Of a stretch of DNA of 5,626 bases, positions 5,036 through 5,626 are shown one piece after another. The notes below the pieces were generated by a model. The model was not told the origin of the DNA. It searched no databases and saw only the letters and a program-made list of their open reading frames with translations. A program made the translations under genes and the position numbers. Source of the stretch: Erysipelotrichia bacterium. GTDB taxonomy: Bacteria; Bacillota_I; Bacilli_A; Erysipelotrichales; Erysipelotrichaceae. The stretch is taken from the NCBI GenBank assembly GCA_009929095.1, contig SABF01000114.1, positions 1-5,626 of the forward strand. Reading direction: 5' to 3'. The stretch's first letter is position 1. Each line of letters starts with the position of its first letter.

Positions 5036-5437
5036 TCAGTCTGCCAGTCCTTGCTGCAAAGCAACATTGACGGCGTTTCGGATGGTCTTGCTGGACAGCG
5101 TTGCCCCGCTGACTGCATCCACGTCGTCCGTGTTTTCTGCAACCATCGTGTCAAGGATAGCTTCGGCAGGTTTCCCTGTCCCGCAGTCATGGCGCAGCAA
5201 GTCGATGGATGTGATCTGGTGGTCTTTCACCGTCACCTGTACCTCTACCTGTACCATACCGCCATCGCTAGATCCGCTATAGCTGCCGTCCACCACTTGC
5301 TGCAAATCAATGGGGACATTCACCTGATTTGCCTCTGCTGCAGCAACCTTTCTCCCCATGGCAACCATGATTCCGACCACCAGTAAACACACCACCATCA
5401 GAAAAACGCCCATAATTTTCAACAGTTTCTTTCCCAT
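5036..5437 (-). CDS. Membrane-anchored FMN-binding-domain protein, 133 residues
   Basis: A small extracytoplasmic flavoprotein of the FMN_bind type, related to the domain of NqrC and RnfG. Residues 9-27 form one hydrophobic segment after a basic start (MGKKLLK), giving a signal anchor with the rest outside the membrane. The domain runs from about 50 (GSYSGSSDGG) to the end. It contains the flavinylation motif D-A-V-S-G-A-T at 107-113, in which the last Thr is the usual acceptor of FMN added by the ApbE flavin transferase. Such proteins pass electrons across or outside the membrane; the partner here is unknown and no apbE gene is in the window. AAGG lies nine bases before the ATG. It follows an unrecognised gene by 20 bases, so the two are probably co-transcribed. 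It is complete and undamaged. Whether it is element cargo or host gene is unclear. Confidence 0.87.
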   Translation of the reverse strand: MGKKLLKIMGVFLMVVCLLVVGIMVAMGRKVAAAEANQVNVPIDLQQVVDGSYSGSSDGGMVQVEVQVTVKDHQITSIDLLRHDCGTGKPAEAILDTMVAENTDDVDAVSGATLSSKTIRNAVNVALQQGLAD

Positions 5438-5457
5438 ACGATTCTGCCTTCTTTCTG

Positions 5458-5625
5458 TTACCGTCCCATCGCGGCATCCACCAGCGGCTGAATTTGAGAA
5501 TGGTCGCTGCAGTCAAATGATGTTCCCAGAACCTCTGCCATGTAACGATCTGCCTGCGTGGGATTTTCCTTCTTAGCAGCCGCCTTCTTCAACATTTTCA
5601 GCATGCCGAGCTGCACAAAACTCAG
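5458..5625 (-). CDS. C-terminal 55 residues of an unrecognised protein, running off the window
   Basis: The frame is open from the window edge to TAA at 5458-5460. It reads LSFVQLGMLKMLKKAAAKKE, then ADRYMAEVLGTSFDCSD and IQPLVDAAMGR. The first part looks like a basic helix rich in Lys, Leu and Ala; no domain is identifiable from this end piece. Its stop lies 20 bases before the FMN-binding gene on the same strand, so it is probably the upstream gene of that operon, and the pair may share a redox role. No shadowing frame on either strand looks more protein-like here. I do not recognise the family. Confidence 0.55.
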   Translation of the reverse strand: MSFVQLGMLKMLKKAAAKKENPTQADRYMAEVLGTSFDCSDHSQIQPLVDAAMGR

Positions 5626-5626
5626 C

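Noticed and set aside
4979..5386. Plus-strand open frame of 135 codons opposite the FMN-binding gene
   Set aside because: The opposite strand has an anchor, the DAVSGAT motif and a plausible start; this frame is its antisense shadow.
1..5626. CRISPR array, tRNA or rRNA genes, toxin-antitoxin or phage defence system
   Set aside because: No regularly spaced repeats, no cloverleaf or rRNA sequence and no pair of small adjacent genes with such motifs were found on either strand.

Overview
The window looks like chromosome of a low-to-mid GC Bacillota (Firmicutes), joined to a decayed mobilizable element. The peptidase and the TSCPD protein resemble versions found in Erysipelotrichia, Lactobacillales and clostridia, and strong AAGGAG-type ribosome binding sites fit this. 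A class-level placement (perhaps Erysipelotrichia) is a guess from remembered family resemblance, not a computed result.

Left part, about 1-2855, is ordinary chromosomal housekeeping and all genes look intact. On the minus strand are the N-terminal part of lspA (lipoprotein signal peptidase, cut by the window edge) and a small four-cysteine TSCPD-domain protein. Divergent from these, on the plus strand, are a DEAD-box RNA helicase and an overlapping proline iminopeptidase gene, which end in a clear intrinsic terminator at 2830-2855. The divergent promoter region carries a perfect 12-bp palindrome lying between the predicted promoter elements on both sides.

Middle part, about 2844-4580, is read on the minus strand. 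In transcription order it holds an intact mobC, a gutted relaxase gene, the C-terminal part of a serine recombinase, a structured terminator block, and a small single-pass membrane protein gene that is out of frame by one base in a run of five T (plus strand). The relaxase keeps about 34 N-terminal residues, has lost the whole catalytic middle, has a one-base frameshift, and then runs into the recombinase in another frame. The recombinase lacks its catalytic domain and has an in-frame TAA. This is the footprint of successive deletions in an integrative mobilizable element whose recombinase, relaxase and mobC were probably once adjacent.

Right part, about 4581-5626: the 450 bp upstream of mobC contain no convincing gene but hold several strong inverted repeats and are the best candidate for an oriT. 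Beyond them, also on the minus strand, are a membrane-anchored FMN-binding-domain protein with the covalent flavinylation motif and, 20 bases upstream of it, the C-terminal end of an unrecognised gene. Whether this pair is cargo of the element or host flank cannot be decided here.

I see no convincing previously undescribed system. The most interesting points are the retention of MobC and a possible oriT beside a destroyed relaxase, the collapsed relaxase-recombinase junction, and the one-base frameshift in the small membrane protein.
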